Of a DNA stretch of 64,000 bases, positions 50,048 to 58,995 are shown piece after piece. The translations under genes and the position numbers were made by a program. Source of the DNA: WHSW01 sp963767285. Its GTDB lineage: Bacteria > Actinomycetota > Thermoleophilia > Solirubrobacterales > 70-9. Below the pieces are notes generated by a model, which saw only the letters and a program-made list of their open reading frames with translations, made no database searches and was not told the origin of the DNA. The stretch is taken from positions 248,001 through 312,000 of the forward strand of contig CAVYDJ010000003.1 of NCBI GenBank assembly GCA_963767285.1, read 5' to 3'. The first letter of the stretch is position 1. Each line of letters starts with the position of its first letter.

Positions 50048-52543
50048 TCAGAGCTCGGGGGAGTCCTCCGAGGCCTCCACGGCGGGCTCTGATTCCTCCG
50101 CCTCGAGGCGCTCGCGCTCCTTGCCGGAGCCGTTGGGGTTGCCCGATCCGCCACCCTTCGACCGTCGGCGCCGGCGCTTGGTGCCACCCTTCGGGAAGTT
50201 GCGCAGGAGCTCGCGCGCGACCGCCGAGGGCTTGCGCGCCATCCGCATCCGCGCCCCGCGCAGGACCTCCTCGGCCTCGGGGGTGTGGGCGACCGCGGCG
50301 GCGAGCAGGGCGACCGCCAGGCGGCGGTCCTGCTGGCGGGCGGCGTGGACGATCCGGCGGGCGTTGCGCCCGTGGGCCCGGCCCGATGAGTTGACGAACA
50401 GGCCGAGCAGGCGCTTGGTCTCCGGCCAGCGCTGGACCGCGTACTCCTCGTGGAGCTCGCGGGTCGCCTCGGCGAGGCGCCAGACCCAGGCCTGGGCCTG
50501 GTCGCGGCGGCCGATCCGCTTCTCGGCCAGCGCCTGGAGCAGGACCTTCGCCCCGGCGCGGCGCTCGTCGCGCGGCCAGGTCAGGATCACGTCGACCGCG
50601 TCGTCGAACGGCTCGGCCTCGCGCAGGGCGGCGACCTCCGACAGGGCCTTCAGCTTCAGCTGGTGGTTGCGGTTGCGCTGCAGGCAGGTGAGCAGGAAGC
50701 GGCGGCGCAGCTCCTTGGCCTGGTCGTGCTGGATCATCGCCTTCGCGCGCCGCCAGTTGTTGGCGGTCACGCGCGAGCCGGCGAGTGCCGCCCAGGCGTG
50801 CTGCTCGGAGTAGTTGAGGTTCTCGACCGCGATCCGCCACAGCTCGCGCTCGAGGACCTCGAGGCGCCGCTCTGGATCGCCCGAGACCGGCAGCACACGG
50901 CGCTCTACCCGCACCCGCCGTCCGCGGCCGCGGCGCACCGGGCCGACGACGATCGCGCCGCCGCGATAGACGTCGCGGTCGAGCAGGCTGTGCAGGGTGA
51001 CGATCGTCTCGTCGTGCGTGGTCGCCGGGTGGACGAGGTCGATCACGAGGCCGGCCTCCTTGCCGGGGTTGCGCCGGGTGACGCGCCCGACGCGCTGCTG
51101 GTAGACGCGCCGCGAGGCGGTCGGCGCCAGGTGCATGCAGATCGTCGCCCGGGGCGAGTTCCAGCCCTCGGCGAGCAGCATCGCGTTGCAGAGCACGTCG
51201 ACCTCGCCGCGCTCGAACGCGGCGAGGATCTCGGCCAGCTCGCGCTTCGGCGTTTCGCCCGAGACCGCCTGCGCGTTGATGCCGACGTCGCGGAACGACT
51301 TCGCGACGTTGTTCGCGTGCCGGACGCCGGCGGTGTAGACGACCCCGGGGACCTTGCGGAAGCGCGACTGGTAGAGATCGGCGATCGCGACGTTGAACGG
51401 CTCCTGGTCGAGGAGCTTGGCCAGCTCCTCCTGGTCGAAGTCCTGGTCGACCTCGCCGCGGCGCAGCGGCACCTTGGCGATCGTCCGCACGCCCGGGCCC
51501 GGCGGGATGCGAATGCAGCGCAACGGCGCGATCACGCCGCGCCGGGCTGCCTGGGCGAGGTCGAAGCGCGAGGTCTGGGTCGGGAACAGATCGGCGACGT
51601 GGCGCGCGATCAGGGCGCCGGTCGCGGTCATCCCGATGTAGAGGGGGCTGGTCCACTTGCGGATGCAGGCGCTCGTCTTCTCGCCGAGTGCCGTGTGGGC
51701 CTCGTCGCAGATGACGATCGCGTAGGCGTCGGAGACCCGGCCGGCGTTGCGCACGAACCACTGGTAGGTCTCGACGGTCACCGGGCCGTAGGGGTGGTCG
51801 GCGCCGTCGAGCAGCGGCGGCGAGAGGCGCTCCTTGTAGCCGCGGTCGGAGATCTCGCCGATGAACTGGTCGACGAGGTTGCGGCGGTGGGTGAGGATCA
51901 GCACTCCGCCGGTCCGCGTCGCGTCGATGAAGCCGACCGCGGCGACCGTCTTGCCGGCCCCGGTCGCGTGCTCGAACCAGAACCGCCGGCTGGCGTTCGG
52001 ATCCTCGGCGGCCTCGGGGTCGGCGTCGGCGTCCTCGGTCTCGGGCTCCTCCCAGTCCTGGGGCTCCTCCTCGTCGGGGGCGAGCACGTCGTCGTCGAGC
52101 TCGGCGGCGCCGTTGGCGCCCTGGGCCTCGGCGGCGTCTCCGTTCGAAGGCTTCGCGCCGTTGCGCCCGTTCTGAAGGCTCGCGGCCCCCGTGTTCTCGA
52201 GCTCGGTGACGATTGCCGCCAGGGTTCCGGCGAGCGCATCGACCTGGTGGTCGTTGAGCTCGGCCCCGTCGAGCAGCTTCGGCGTCTCCTCGTCGAGCAG
52301 CCGCTCGAGGCCCAGCATCAGCGAGTAGTTGCGGCGCCACTCGAGGCTCGGCGCTTCGGCCTCCTCCTCGAGCTCGGTGAGCGCCGCGTCGACGGCGATT
52401 CGCCGCGCGGTCCCCGGCGCGAGGTCGGCGATCGTCTCGCCGGAGAGCAGGATCGGCTCACGCGTGAATGACCGGACCCGATCGAGGTCGGCCTCACTCA
52501 ACTCGCCAGCCGCGCCTGCGGCAACGTCAGTGGTCTTAGCCAT
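50048..52543 (-). CDS. Large superfamily 2 helicase (type III restriction-subunit-like) with an acidic insert before motif I
   Basis: 831 residues. The SF2 core has a Q-motif-like LNDHQVDAL (96-104), Walker A HATGAGKT (192-199), ILTHRRNLVDQF, DEAH in VICDEAHTALG, GMTATG, and motif VI QQRVGRVTRRNPG. Between the Q motif and Walker A lies an insert of about 85 residues that is Asp/Glu/Pro-rich (LAPDEEEPQDWEEPETEDAD); in most SF2 proteins this distance is about 20. The C-terminal about 330 residues are helical with no domain I recognise, ending in a basic patch (GGTKRRRRRSKGGG) and an acidic tail. No methylase or nuclease partner is adjacent. Confidence 0.75.
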   Translation of the reverse strand: MAKTTDVAAGAAGELSEADLDRVRSFTREPILLSGETIADLAPGTARRIAVDAALTELEEEAEAPSLEWRRNYSLMLGLERLLDEETPKLLDGAELNDHQVDALAGTLAAIVTELENTGAASLQNGRNGAKPSNGDAAEAQGANGAAELDDDVLAPDEEEPQDWEEPETEDADADPEAAEDPNASRRFWFEHATGAGKTVAAVGFIDATRTGGVLILTHRRNLVDQFIGEISDRGYKERLSPPLLDGADHPYGPVTVETYQWFVRNAGRVSDAYAIVICDEAHTALGEKTSACIRKWTSPLYIGMTATGALIARHVADLFPTQTSRFDLAQAARRGVIAPLRCIRIPPGPGVRTIAKVPLRRGEVDQDFDQEELAKLLDQEPFNVAIADLYQSRFRKVPGVVYTAGVRHANNVAKSFRDVGINAQAVSGETPKRELAEILAAFERGEVDVLCNAMLLAEGWNSPRATICMHLAPTASRRVYQQRVGRVTRRNPGKEAGLVIDLVHPATTHDETIVTLHSLLDRDVYRGGAIVVGPVRRGRGRRVRVERRVLPVSGDPERRLEVLERELWRIAVENLNYSEQHAWAALAGSRVTANNWRRAKAMIQHDQAKELRRRFLLTCLQRNRNHQLKLKALSEVAALREAEPFDDAVDVILTWPRDERRAGAKVLLQALAEKRIGRRDQAQAWVWRLAEATRELHEEYAVQRWPETKRLLGLFVNSSGRAHGRNARRIVHAARQQDRRLAVALLAAAVAHTPEAEEVLRGARMRMARKPSAVARELLRNFPKGGTKRRRRRSKGGGSGNPNGSGKERERLEAEESEPAVEASEDSPEL

Positions 52544-52713
52544 CGGCAGGAAATTGATCCCGCGCTCGCCGTTTGATCCAGGACGGAGGCGGCGAGCGAA
52601 GTAAGCTCGGAAAGAGGCGGGCGCGCCGGGCCAGGATCCATAAAGGCCGAACCGACGTCCCCCCGCGGTCCAAGTACTGGGACCAGGCGTTATTGAACCA
52701 CACCGGGCAGCGA

Positions 52714-53307
52714 ATGGGGCGTAATACCAAACTTTTGATCGGAATCACGGCCGTTGTGGCCGTCGTCGGGCTGTCGGTCTGGGGCCTTGCGTCAGGCACC
52801 GATCAGGCAGGAGACCCGGGGGCCGGAAACCCGGAATCCAAGGCAACCGACTACGAGGCGGCACTGGCCGGCGCGCCGCCGGCCCTCGCGGCGCTCTACG
52901 CGAACGGCGACGAGCTGATCGAGGGTGGCGGCGACGAGTTTCACGCCCAGCTCGAGGAGCTGAGCGGGCACCCGGTGGTCGTCAACGCATGGGCGTCGTG
53001 GTGCGGCCCGTGCCGGCTGGAGTTTCCCGACTTCCAGGCGGTCGCCGCCGACCGCGGCGACGAGGTCGCCTTCCTGGGCGTCGACACCGACGACTCGATC
53101 GACGCCGCCAACGACTTCCTCGACGAGCTCCCGCTCCCGTACCCGAGCATCAGCGACCCCGAGTCCGACGTCAGGGACGAGCTCAAGCTCCGCGGCCTGC
53201 CCGGGACGGCGTTCTACGACGCCGAGGGCGAGCTCGTCTACCTGAAGCAGGGCCCGTACCTGTCCGAGGCCGACCTCAACGCCGACATCGACAAGTACCT
53301 GGGCTGA
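52714..53307 (+). CDS. Membrane-anchored thioredoxin-like protein (TlpA/ResA type)
   Basis: 197 residues. An N-terminal anchor (LLIGITAVVAVVGLSVWGLA) is followed by a thioredoxin fold facing outside. Active site NAWASWCGPCRLEFPDF near residue 95, GVDTDDSIDAANDFL, and cis-Pro in RGLPGTAFYD. Such proteins reduce apocytochrome c haem-binding cysteines or act in general thiol exchange; the ccm genes at 41-43 kb would give it a client. ATG 52714 is the best start but lacks a clear Shine-Dalgarno; an upstream in-frame TTG at 52693 exists. Confidence 0.85.
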   Translation: MGRNTKLLIGITAVVAVVGLSVWGLASGTDQAGDPGAGNPESKATDYEAALAGAPPALAALYANGDELIEGGGDEFHAQLEELSGHPVVVNAWASWCGPCRLEFPDFQAVAADRGDEVAFLGVDTDDSIDAANDFLDELPLPYPSISDPESDVRDELKLRGLPGTAFYDAEGELVYLKQGPYLSEADLNADIDKYLG

Positions 53308-53316
53308 TGCCGGGCG

Positions 53317-53718
53317 CTACTCCGACAGCCCGGCGGCCGCGAGGGCCTCGTCGCGGTCGGAGTACACCTCGACTCGGGCCTGCTTGTCGCCGCGGAACGT
53401 GAAGACCTGGGCGAAGGACATCTCGACCGGCATCCCGGCACCTTTCGACCTGCCGCGCTGGCGCACCAGAGCGACCACCGTGTCGCCCGCGTCGTGGAAG
53501 ACCTCCACCTCGACCTCCCAGTCCTCCCACGCGTCGCCCCATTCGGCGAGAAAGGCTTGCGCTCCGTCGGCGCCTTCGTACACCTGCTGCTCAAGCCAGC
53601 CGTGGAAGTTCGACATGTCCCACACGAAGTCGTCCGTAGCTTGATCCGACGGGAACTCACCCGTGGCCGCGAATTGCTCGTAGCCCTCGCGGACGCGCTC
53701 GACGTTCTCCCGCGACAT
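53317..53718 (-). CDS. SnoaL-like / NTF2-fold protein
   Basis: 133 residues, a single alpha+beta barrel of the SnoaL/NTF2-like type. RVREGYEQFAATGEFP at the front, VWDMSNFHGWLEQQVYEGAD, then EVFHDAGDTVVALVRQRGRSKGAG-like strands and SFAQVFTFRGDKQARVEVYSD. Members range from small isomerases to simple ligand-binding proteins; the function is not predictable here. ATG 53718 has GATACT (53726-53731) 7 bases upstream and diverges from nfeD across 56 bases. Confidence 0.75.
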   Translation of the reverse strand: MSRENVERVREGYEQFAATGEFPSDQATDDFVWDMSNFHGWLEQQVYEGADGAQAFLAEWGDAWEDWEVEVEVFHDAGDTVVALVRQRGRSKGAGMPVEMSFAQVFTFRGDKQARVEVYSDRDEALAAAGLSE

Positions 53719-53762
53719 CGCCCCGAGTATCCCCGAACTCCAAGCCCGCGATCGCCGATGGT

Positions 53763-53768
53763 GATAAT
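53763..53768 (+). promoter_or_regulatory. -10 box of the nfeD-slipin-galT operon
   Basis: GATAAT ends 6 bases before the nfeD ATG at 53775, putting the expected transcription start at or next to the start codon. There is no Shine-Dalgarno. The divergent SnoaL-like gene has its own GATACT box at 53726-53731. Confidence 0.45.
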
Positions 53769-53774
53769 TCCCGT

Positions 53775-55133
53775 ATGAGGTTGCGTGGCTCGATCTGGGT
53801 GTTCGCCGTACTCGCCGGGCTCGTGCTGCTGATCCCCGGCCTTGCCCCGGGGCAGTCCTCGACCACGGTGCCCTCGATCGAGCTCGACGGCGACATCTCG
53901 CCGGCGACCGAGAAGTGGATCGGGGCGGCCCTCGACGAGGCGGCCGAAGACGACGCGCCGCTGGCGATCATCCGCATCGACACCCCGGGCGGGCTCGAGA
54001 GCTCGATGCGGGAGATCGTCCAGGACATCCTCGAGGCGCCGATGCCCGTCGTCGTCTACGTCTCGCCGAACGGGGCCCGTGCCGCCTCGGCGGGCGCCTT
54101 CATCACCGAGGCCGGCGACGTCGCCGCGATGGCGCCGCAGACCAACATCGGCTCGGCGAGCGCGATCACCTCGACCGGTGAGGACATCGGCGGGACGCTC
54201 GAGGTCAAGATCGAGAACGACGCCGCCGCCCTGATGCGCGCGCTCGCCGAGACACACGGCCGCGACGGGGAGCTGCCGGAGCTGATGGTCACCGAGGCGG
54301 ACAACTTCACCGCCGAGGAGGCGCTCGAGGGCGGGGCGATCGACATCGTCGCCGCCGACGTCAACGATCTGCTCGCCCAGCTCGACGGGTTCCGGGTCGA
54401 GGGGCCGAAGGCGCAGACGCTGGACACCGCGGGGCTGACCGTCTCCGAGCGCGACACGCCACTTCAGTACGAGCTTCTGCAGCTGCTCGTCAACCCCACG
54501 ATCGCCTACCTGCTGCTGCTCCTCGGCCTGGTCGGGATCGCGATCGAGATCTTCAGCCCCGGGGTGATCATCCCCGGCACGGTCGGAGCCGTCAGCTTCC
54601 TGCTCGGCGCCTACGGGACTGCACAGCTGCCGGTCACGGCGGCGGGGATCACCCTGCTGGTGATCGGGATCGCCCTGATCATCGCCGAGGCGCACCTCGA
54701 CACCCACGGGATCGTCGGCGCGGTGGGGGTGGTCGCGCTCGCCGCGTCGGGCCTGCTGCTGTTCGACACCAACTCGAGCACCTTCGAGGTGTCGGTCCCG
54801 GTCGTGATCGGGGTCGCGGTCGTGCTCGGCGGCAGCCTGGTGCTCATCGTCTCGAAGGCGGTCAAGGCGGGCAGGTCGCCGGTCGCCTCCGGGCCCGAGC
54901 ACCTGATCGGCGCCGAGGGCGACGTCCGGGTCCCGCTCGGCCCGGTCGGCCAGGTCTGGGTCGACGGGGCGTTGTGGCGGGCGACCCTTGCCGACGACGT
55001 TCCGCCCGAGGACGCCGAGCGGCTCCGCGAGCGTGGCGTTAGAGTGGCGGTCGAGGCGGTTGACGGGCTGACGCTGAAGGTCCGGCCGCTCGCAGAGGTC
55101 GTCGCCGACACAACAGAAGGAGCGCGTACGTGA
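53775..55133 (+). CDS. nfeD: NfeD long form: ClpP-like membrane serine protease
   Basis: 452 residues. A signal/anchor segment (WVFAVLAGLVLLIPGLAPG) leads to a ClpP-class protease domain: IIRIDTPGGLESSMREIV, the nucleophile Ser in GARAASAGAFITEAG, PQTNIGSASA, and a Lys in LEVKIENDAAALMRAL as the likely general base. Then four membrane segments (YLLLLLGLVGIAIEIF to VVIGVAVVLGGSLVLI) and an OB-fold-like C-terminus (EGDVRVPLGPVGQVWVDG). Long-form NfeD cleaves stomatins; the slipin gene follows with a GTGA overlap. Confidence 0.9.
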   Translation: MRLRGSIWVFAVLAGLVLLIPGLAPGQSSTTVPSIELDGDISPATEKWIGAALDEAAEDDAPLAIIRIDTPGGLESSMREIVQDILEAPMPVVVYVSPNGARAASAGAFITEAGDVAAMAPQTNIGSASAITSTGEDIGGTLEVKIENDAAALMRALAETHGRDGELPELMVTEADNFTAEEALEGGAIDIVAADVNDLLAQLDGFRVEGPKAQTLDTAGLTVSERDTPLQYELLQLLVNPTIAYLLLLLGLVGIAIEIFSPGVIIPGTVGAVSFLLGAYGTAQLPVTAAGITLLVIGIALIIAEAHLDTHGIVGAVGVVALAASGLLLFDTNSSTFEVSVPVVIGVAVVLGGSLVLIVSKAVKAGRSPVASGPEHLIGAEGDVRVPLGPVGQVWVDGALWRATLADDVPPEDAERLRERGVRVAVEAVDGLTLKVRPLAEVVADTTEGART

Positions 55134-55942
55134 CAGCCGCCCTCGTGATCATCGCCGTAGTCGCGGTCTTCATCCTGATCATCCTCGCCGCGGCGATCCG
55201 GATCCTGCGCGAGTACGAGCGCGGCGTGATCTTCCGCCTCGGGCGGCTGATCGCCACGAAGGGGCCGGGCCTGATCCTGCTGATCCCGTTCATCGACCAG
55301 ATGGTCCGGATCGACCTGCGGACGGTGACCCTGAACGTGCCGCCGCAGGAGGTGATCACCAAGGACAACGTCACCGTGCGCGTCAACGCGGTCGCCTACT
55401 TCCGCGTCCTCGACCCGAACAAGGCGATCACCGAGGTCGAGAACTACCTGCTCGCCACGTCGCAGATCGCGCAGACCACGCTGCGGTCGGTGCTTGGCAA
55501 GGCAGAGCTCGACGCGCTGCTGTCCGAGCGCGAGCGCCTCAACCTCGACCTGCAGCAGATCATCGACGAGCAGACCGAGCCCTGGGGGGTGAAGGTCTCG
55601 ACGGTCGAGGTCAAGGACGTCGAGCTGCCGGTCGACATGCAGAAGGCGATGTCGCGCCAGGCGGAGGCCGAGCGCGAGCGGCGCGCGAAGATCATCGCCG
55701 CCGACGGCGAGTTCCAGGCGGCCGAGAAGCTCTCGCAGGCGGCCAACATCATCAGCCTCAACCCGGCGACGCTGCAGCTGCGCTACCTGCAGACGCTGGT
55801 CGAGATCGGGGTCAACAACAGCTCGACGATCGTCTTCCCGCTGCCCCTCGACCTGCTGAAGCCGCTGCTCGAACCGCACGCGCAGCCGAGCGTCCCGCCG
55901 CCGGCGCAGCCGACTCCGCCTCCCGCGCCGCCCGCATCCTGA
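55130..55942 (+). CDS. Slipin/stomatin (SPFH-domain membrane protein)
   Basis: 270 residues. An N-terminal membrane hairpin (VIIAVVAVFILIILAAAI), the SPFH core (REYERGVIFRLGRL, KGPGLILLIPFID, RIDLRTVTLNVPPQEVIT, NVTVRVNAVAYFRVLDP), a coiled-coil stretch (ELPVDMQKAMSRQAEAERER) and a Pro-rich tail (PPPAQPTPPPAPPAS). It forms oligomers that organise membrane microdomains and is the expected substrate or partner of NfeD. GTG 55130 overlaps the nfeD stop; its own stop overlaps the galT start as CTGA. Confidence 0.9.
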   Translation: MTAALVIIAVVAVFILIILAAAIRILREYERGVIFRLGRLIATKGPGLILLIPFIDQMVRIDLRTVTLNVPPQEVITKDNVTVRVNAVAYFRVLDPNKAITEVENYLLATSQIAQTTLRSVLGKAELDALLSERERLNLDLQQIIDEQTEPWGVKVSTVEVKDVELPVDMQKAMSRQAEAERERRAKIIAADGEFQAAEKLSQAANIISLNPATLQLRYLQTLVEIGVNNSSTIVFPLPLDLLKPLLEPHAQPSVPPPAQPTPPPAPPAS

Positions 55943-56994
55943 GCTCGCCCGAGGTCCGCATCGACCAGCTCACGGGCCTGCGGGCGATCCTCGCCCCTGG
56001 CCGTGCCGCGCGCCCCGACGTCTTCGACCCGCGGCCGGTAGAACCGCGCGCGGGGGCCGAGGACCGCTGCCCCTTCTGCGAGGGCAGGGAGCAGAACACC
56101 CCCCTGGAGGTCTGGGCCGAGCGCGATGGCGGCGGCGAGGCGAACACCCCGGGCTGGACCGCCCGGTCGGTCCCCAACCTCTATCCCGTCCTCGTCGACG
56201 AGCCCGCCGAGGCTCCGGCGACCGAGCGCCCGGCGGCCGAGTCGGGGATCACGAGCTCGATCGACCCGCTCGGCTCGGCGACACGGGGCCAGATCGACCT
56301 GTTCGGCTCGCAGCCGGCCACCGGCGCGCACGAGGTGATCGTCAACGCTCCCGAGCATGCGATCTCGATCGCGCAGCTTTCGGAGGAGCGGCTCGCGGGC
56401 GCGGTCGCCGCCTGGCGGGAGCGCATGCGCGCGCACGCCGCCGCCTCCTGCCTGCACCTGATCCTCAACGAGGGCCCCGACGCCGGCGGGTCGCTCGAGC
56501 ACACACACGCTCAGCTTTACGCGCTGCCGTTCGTTCCCGCCGCGATCGCCCGCGAGCGCGAGCGCTCCGTGGCCTACCACGAGCGCACGATGGGCTCGCA
56601 CCTGCTCGGGGACGTCGCCACCGAGGAGGTGCGCCGCCGGGAGCGGCTGGTCGCGATCGACGACGACTGCATGCTGATCTGTCCCTGGGCGTCGCGTTCG
56701 CCGTTCGAGCTGCGGATCGTCCCCCGCCGGCCGGGTCCCCGGTTCGAGGAGGACGAGGGCGGGGCGGCGATGCTCGCGACGGCGCTGCGGGCGCTGACCG
56801 GGGCGCTCGGCGCACTGCCGCAGTTCAACCTCTGGGTTCGGACCGCCCCGCGCGGCACGGACGAGTTCTGCTGGCACATCGACCTCGTGCCGCGGCTGAC
56901 GATCCGGGCCGGGTTCGAGCTCGGCACCGGCGTCGACATCAACGTGTATGAGCCCGAGCGGGCGGCCGCGGACCTGCGCGCGGCGCTCGGCTGA
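55939..56994 (+). CDS. galT: Galactose-1-phosphate uridylyltransferase-like protein, predicted CTG start
   Basis: 351 residues in the HIT superfamily. The N-terminal domain begins SSPEVRIDQLTGLRAILAPG, with the zinc pair in CPFC (Cys44, Cys47). The C-terminal domain carries HTHAQ (His188-x-His190-x-Gln192) in SLEHTHAQLYALPF. No ATG, GTG or TTG occurs in frame before the zinc motif, so the first usable codon is CTG 55939, overlapping the slipin stop as CTGA; any later start, such as ATG 56335, would remove a whole domain. It transfers UMP between hexose-1-phosphates; the true sugar is uncertain because no other Leloir genes are present. Confidence 0.75.
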   Translation: MSSPEVRIDQLTGLRAILAPGRAARPDVFDPRPVEPRAGAEDRCPFCEGREQNTPLEVWAERDGGGEANTPGWTARSVPNLYPVLVDEPAEAPATERPAAESGITSSIDPLGSATRGQIDLFGSQPATGAHEVIVNAPEHAISIAQLSEERLAGAVAAWRERMRAHAAASCLHLILNEGPDAGGSLEHTHAQLYALPFVPAAIARERERSVAYHERTMGSHLLGDVATEEVRRRERLVAIDDDCMLICPWASRSPFELRIVPRRPGPRFEEDEGGAAMLATALRALTGALGALPQFNLWVRTAPRGTDEFCWHIDLVPRLTIRAGFELGTGVDINVYEPERAAADLRAALG

Positions 56995-57021
56995 ATTCGG
57001 CGGCAGGTACGCTGCCCGCCG

Positions 57022-57750
57022 ATGCCGCCGACCAAAAGGCCGTTCCCGCGTTTCATCGCCGACGCCTCGCAGGAGACCTCGCCCTACGGGCGTTGGGAGG
57101 AGCGCCTGCGGACCGAGTTCGCGAGCGCTTGTGAGCCGTTGGCTGCCGAGGCGGGGTCGCCGCTCGATCCCGAGACGGTGCGCTGGTTTCCCGACCGCGC
57201 CTGGGGCGGGCGCGTCTACGTGCCTGTGTCCGGACGTGCCGCCGAGGCGACGACCGGCGAGGACGGCGAGGCGGTGCTGGCCGAGTACTACGGCTGGGTT
57301 TCCTACGACCCCGGGGGCGGACCCGGCGACGACGCGCCCGCCGACCTGACGTCGAAGGTCGACTTCACCGACGTCACAGCCGAGGACAACCCCGACTGGC
57401 GGATCGACATCAACGACGACGTCATCGGCTCCTGGCGCACGGATGGAGGGCGTGGTGGGGATGTCACCCTCGTCTGGGGCCTCCCGCTGGTCCGCGGCGC
57501 CGTCGCGGCGACCGCCGAGCTCGACGGCGAGCCGACCGACCAGGCGCCGGTCACCGACGGGCGCTTCACGCTGATCGCCGTCGACGCGGTGCACGGCTTC
57601 GGCGATGACCTCTTCCTCGAGGTCAAGCTCTGGGACCGCAGCGTGCGCGAGCTTGCCGCGGAGAGCCTCTACGCCGAGTCCGAGGACGAGGACGAAGAGG
57701 ACGAAGCGGTAAAGGACGACGGGGGCGAGGGCGAGAGCCGGTCGTCGTGA
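57022..57750 (+). CDS. Hypothetical protein with acidic C-terminal tail
   Basis: 242 residues, no signal peptide, no family recognised. The body has aromatic beta-rich segments (TVRWFPDRAWGGRVYVPVSG, AEYYGWVSYDPGGG, DWRIDINDDVIGSWR, VTLVWGLPLVRGAV, FGDDLFLEVKLWDRS). The last about 25 residues are almost all Asp/Glu (SEDEDEEDEAVKDDGGEGE). ATG 57022 has TACGCT 8 bases upstream, suggesting its own leaderless promoter although it follows galT by 27 bases. capA starts inside its stop (GTGA). Confidence 0.65.
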   Translation: MPPTKRPFPRFIADASQETSPYGRWEERLRTEFASACEPLAAEAGSPLDPETVRWFPDRAWGGRVYVPVSGRAAEATTGEDGEAVLAEYYGWVSYDPGGGPGDDAPADLTSKVDFTDVTAEDNPDWRIDINDDVIGSWRTDGGRGGDVTLVWGLPLVRGAVAATAELDGEPTDQAPVTDGRFTLIAVDAVHGFGDDLFLEVKLWDRSVRELAAESLYAESEDEDEEDEAVKDDGGEGESRSS

Positions 57751-58808
57751 CCGCCTGGCTGGCCACCGGGCTGGCGGCGATGGCGGCGATGGCGGGCCAG
57801 CCCGCGGAGCCGAAGCACTTCACCGTCTCGGCGAGCGGCGATCTGCTGATGCACCAGCCGCTGCTCGACCGGGCGCGCGCCAACGCCGGCGGGAGCGGGT
57901 ACGACTTCGCGCCGTTCTTCAAGGAGATCAAGCCCTGGATCGAGGACGTCGACCTCGGCCTGTGCCACGCCGAGACCCCGATGGGCCCCGGGCCGACCAG
58001 CACGTATCCGCTCTTCAACACGCCCGCGGACCTCGCGACGTCGATCCGCCGCAGCGGCTGGGACGTGTGCTCGACCGCCTCCAACCACTCGCTCGACCAG
58101 GGCCAGGCCGGGATCGACGGGACCGTGAAGGCGTTTCACCGCAACGACGTCGAGCACACCGGCTCGTTCAGGTCGGAGAAGGCCAGCAAGCGGCCGACGA
58201 TCCTGAACGTCAAGGGCGTCAAGATCGGCTTCGTCTCCTACACGGATGCGACGAACGGGCTGAACGCCCCCCATTCGTGGTCGCTCAACGAGTACGCCGC
58301 CGCCAATCCGAAGGCCGGCGCAAAGGCGATCATCCACGACGCCCGCGAGGCGCGCGACGCCGGCGCCGACGCCGTGATCGCACAGATCCACTGGGGAACC
58401 GAGTACGCGCAACATCCGAACTCCTCCCAGATCGCCGTCGCGAAGAAGCTCACCGGCGCGAAGGTGATCAGCGCGGTCGTCGGCCAGCACCCGCACGTCG
58501 TCCAGCCGATCGAGCGCATCAACGGCAAGTTCGTCGTCTTCTCCGAGGGCAACCTGGTCTCCAACCAGAGCCCAGCGTCCGGCCAGCCGGCGGCCACCCA
58601 GGACGGACTGATCGCCCTCCTTCACTTCAAGGCGACCGGCGACCGGGTCGAGGTCCGCCGGGTCACCTACGCGCCGACCTGGGTTCACCGCGGCGACTAC
58701 GTCGTGATGCCGGCGAAGTCCTCCTCGGGCAGCTCGGCGCTGCGCCGGTCGCACGACCGGACGGTGCGGGTGGCCGGCAAGGGCAAGGGCTTCGGGCCCG
58801 AGTACTGA
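57747..58808 (+). CDS. CapA-family protein (poly-gamma-glutamate capsule synthesis-like metallophosphatase fold)
   Basis: 353 residues. The CapA/PGA_cap domain shows the metal-site order of calcineurin-like folds: SASGDLLMHQPLLD (Asp and His), LCHAETPM, ASNHSLDQGQAGID (Asn-His), QIHWGTEYAQHPN (His-x-Gly) and VGQHPHVVQPIE (His-x-His). A weak N-terminal hydrophobic stretch may export it. No capB/capC ligase genes are near, so it is probably one of the widespread stand-alone CapA relatives. GTG 57747 overlaps the preceding stop. A 187-base gap with no clear terminator follows. Confidence 0.85.
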   Translation: MTAWLATGLAAMAAMAGQPAEPKHFTVSASGDLLMHQPLLDRARANAGGSGYDFAPFFKEIKPWIEDVDLGLCHAETPMGPGPTSTYPLFNTPADLATSIRRSGWDVCSTASNHSLDQGQAGIDGTVKAFHRNDVEHTGSFRSEKASKRPTILNVKGVKIGFVSYTDATNGLNAPHSWSLNEYAAANPKAGAKAIIHDAREARDAGADAVIAQIHWGTEYAQHPNSSQIAVAKKLTGAKVISAVVGQHPHVVQPIERINGKFVVFSEGNLVSNQSPASGQPAATQDGLIALLHFKATGDRVEVRRVTYAPTWVHRGDYVVMPAKSSSGSSALRRSHDRTVRVAGKGKGFGPEY

Positions 58809-58995
58809 GCGCTACTCAACATCCTGGGACATCCTCGAACCGAGGCGTCCGACGAGCGTCCGACCCGCCTCCCTGCGCCGCTTCTCCATGCCTAGGCCTC
58901 CGTGCCGTTGGTCCCGACGAGCCCAGCCTATCCGCGCCGTGCGGCCGGATGCAAGCCGTGGTTATGCTCGCCGCGGGACAGCCTTGAACGACGGG

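Noticed and set aside
49998..52340. 780-codon frame on the same strand as the helicase in another phase
   Set aside because: The Arg/Gly/Pro-rich product lacks motifs, while the 831-codon frame holds all helicase motifs.
49998..52714. A complete restriction-modification or other named defence system around the helicase
   Set aside because: No methyltransferase, nuclease or specificity gene is adjacent; its neighbours are a secreted repeat protein and a thioredoxin-like protein.
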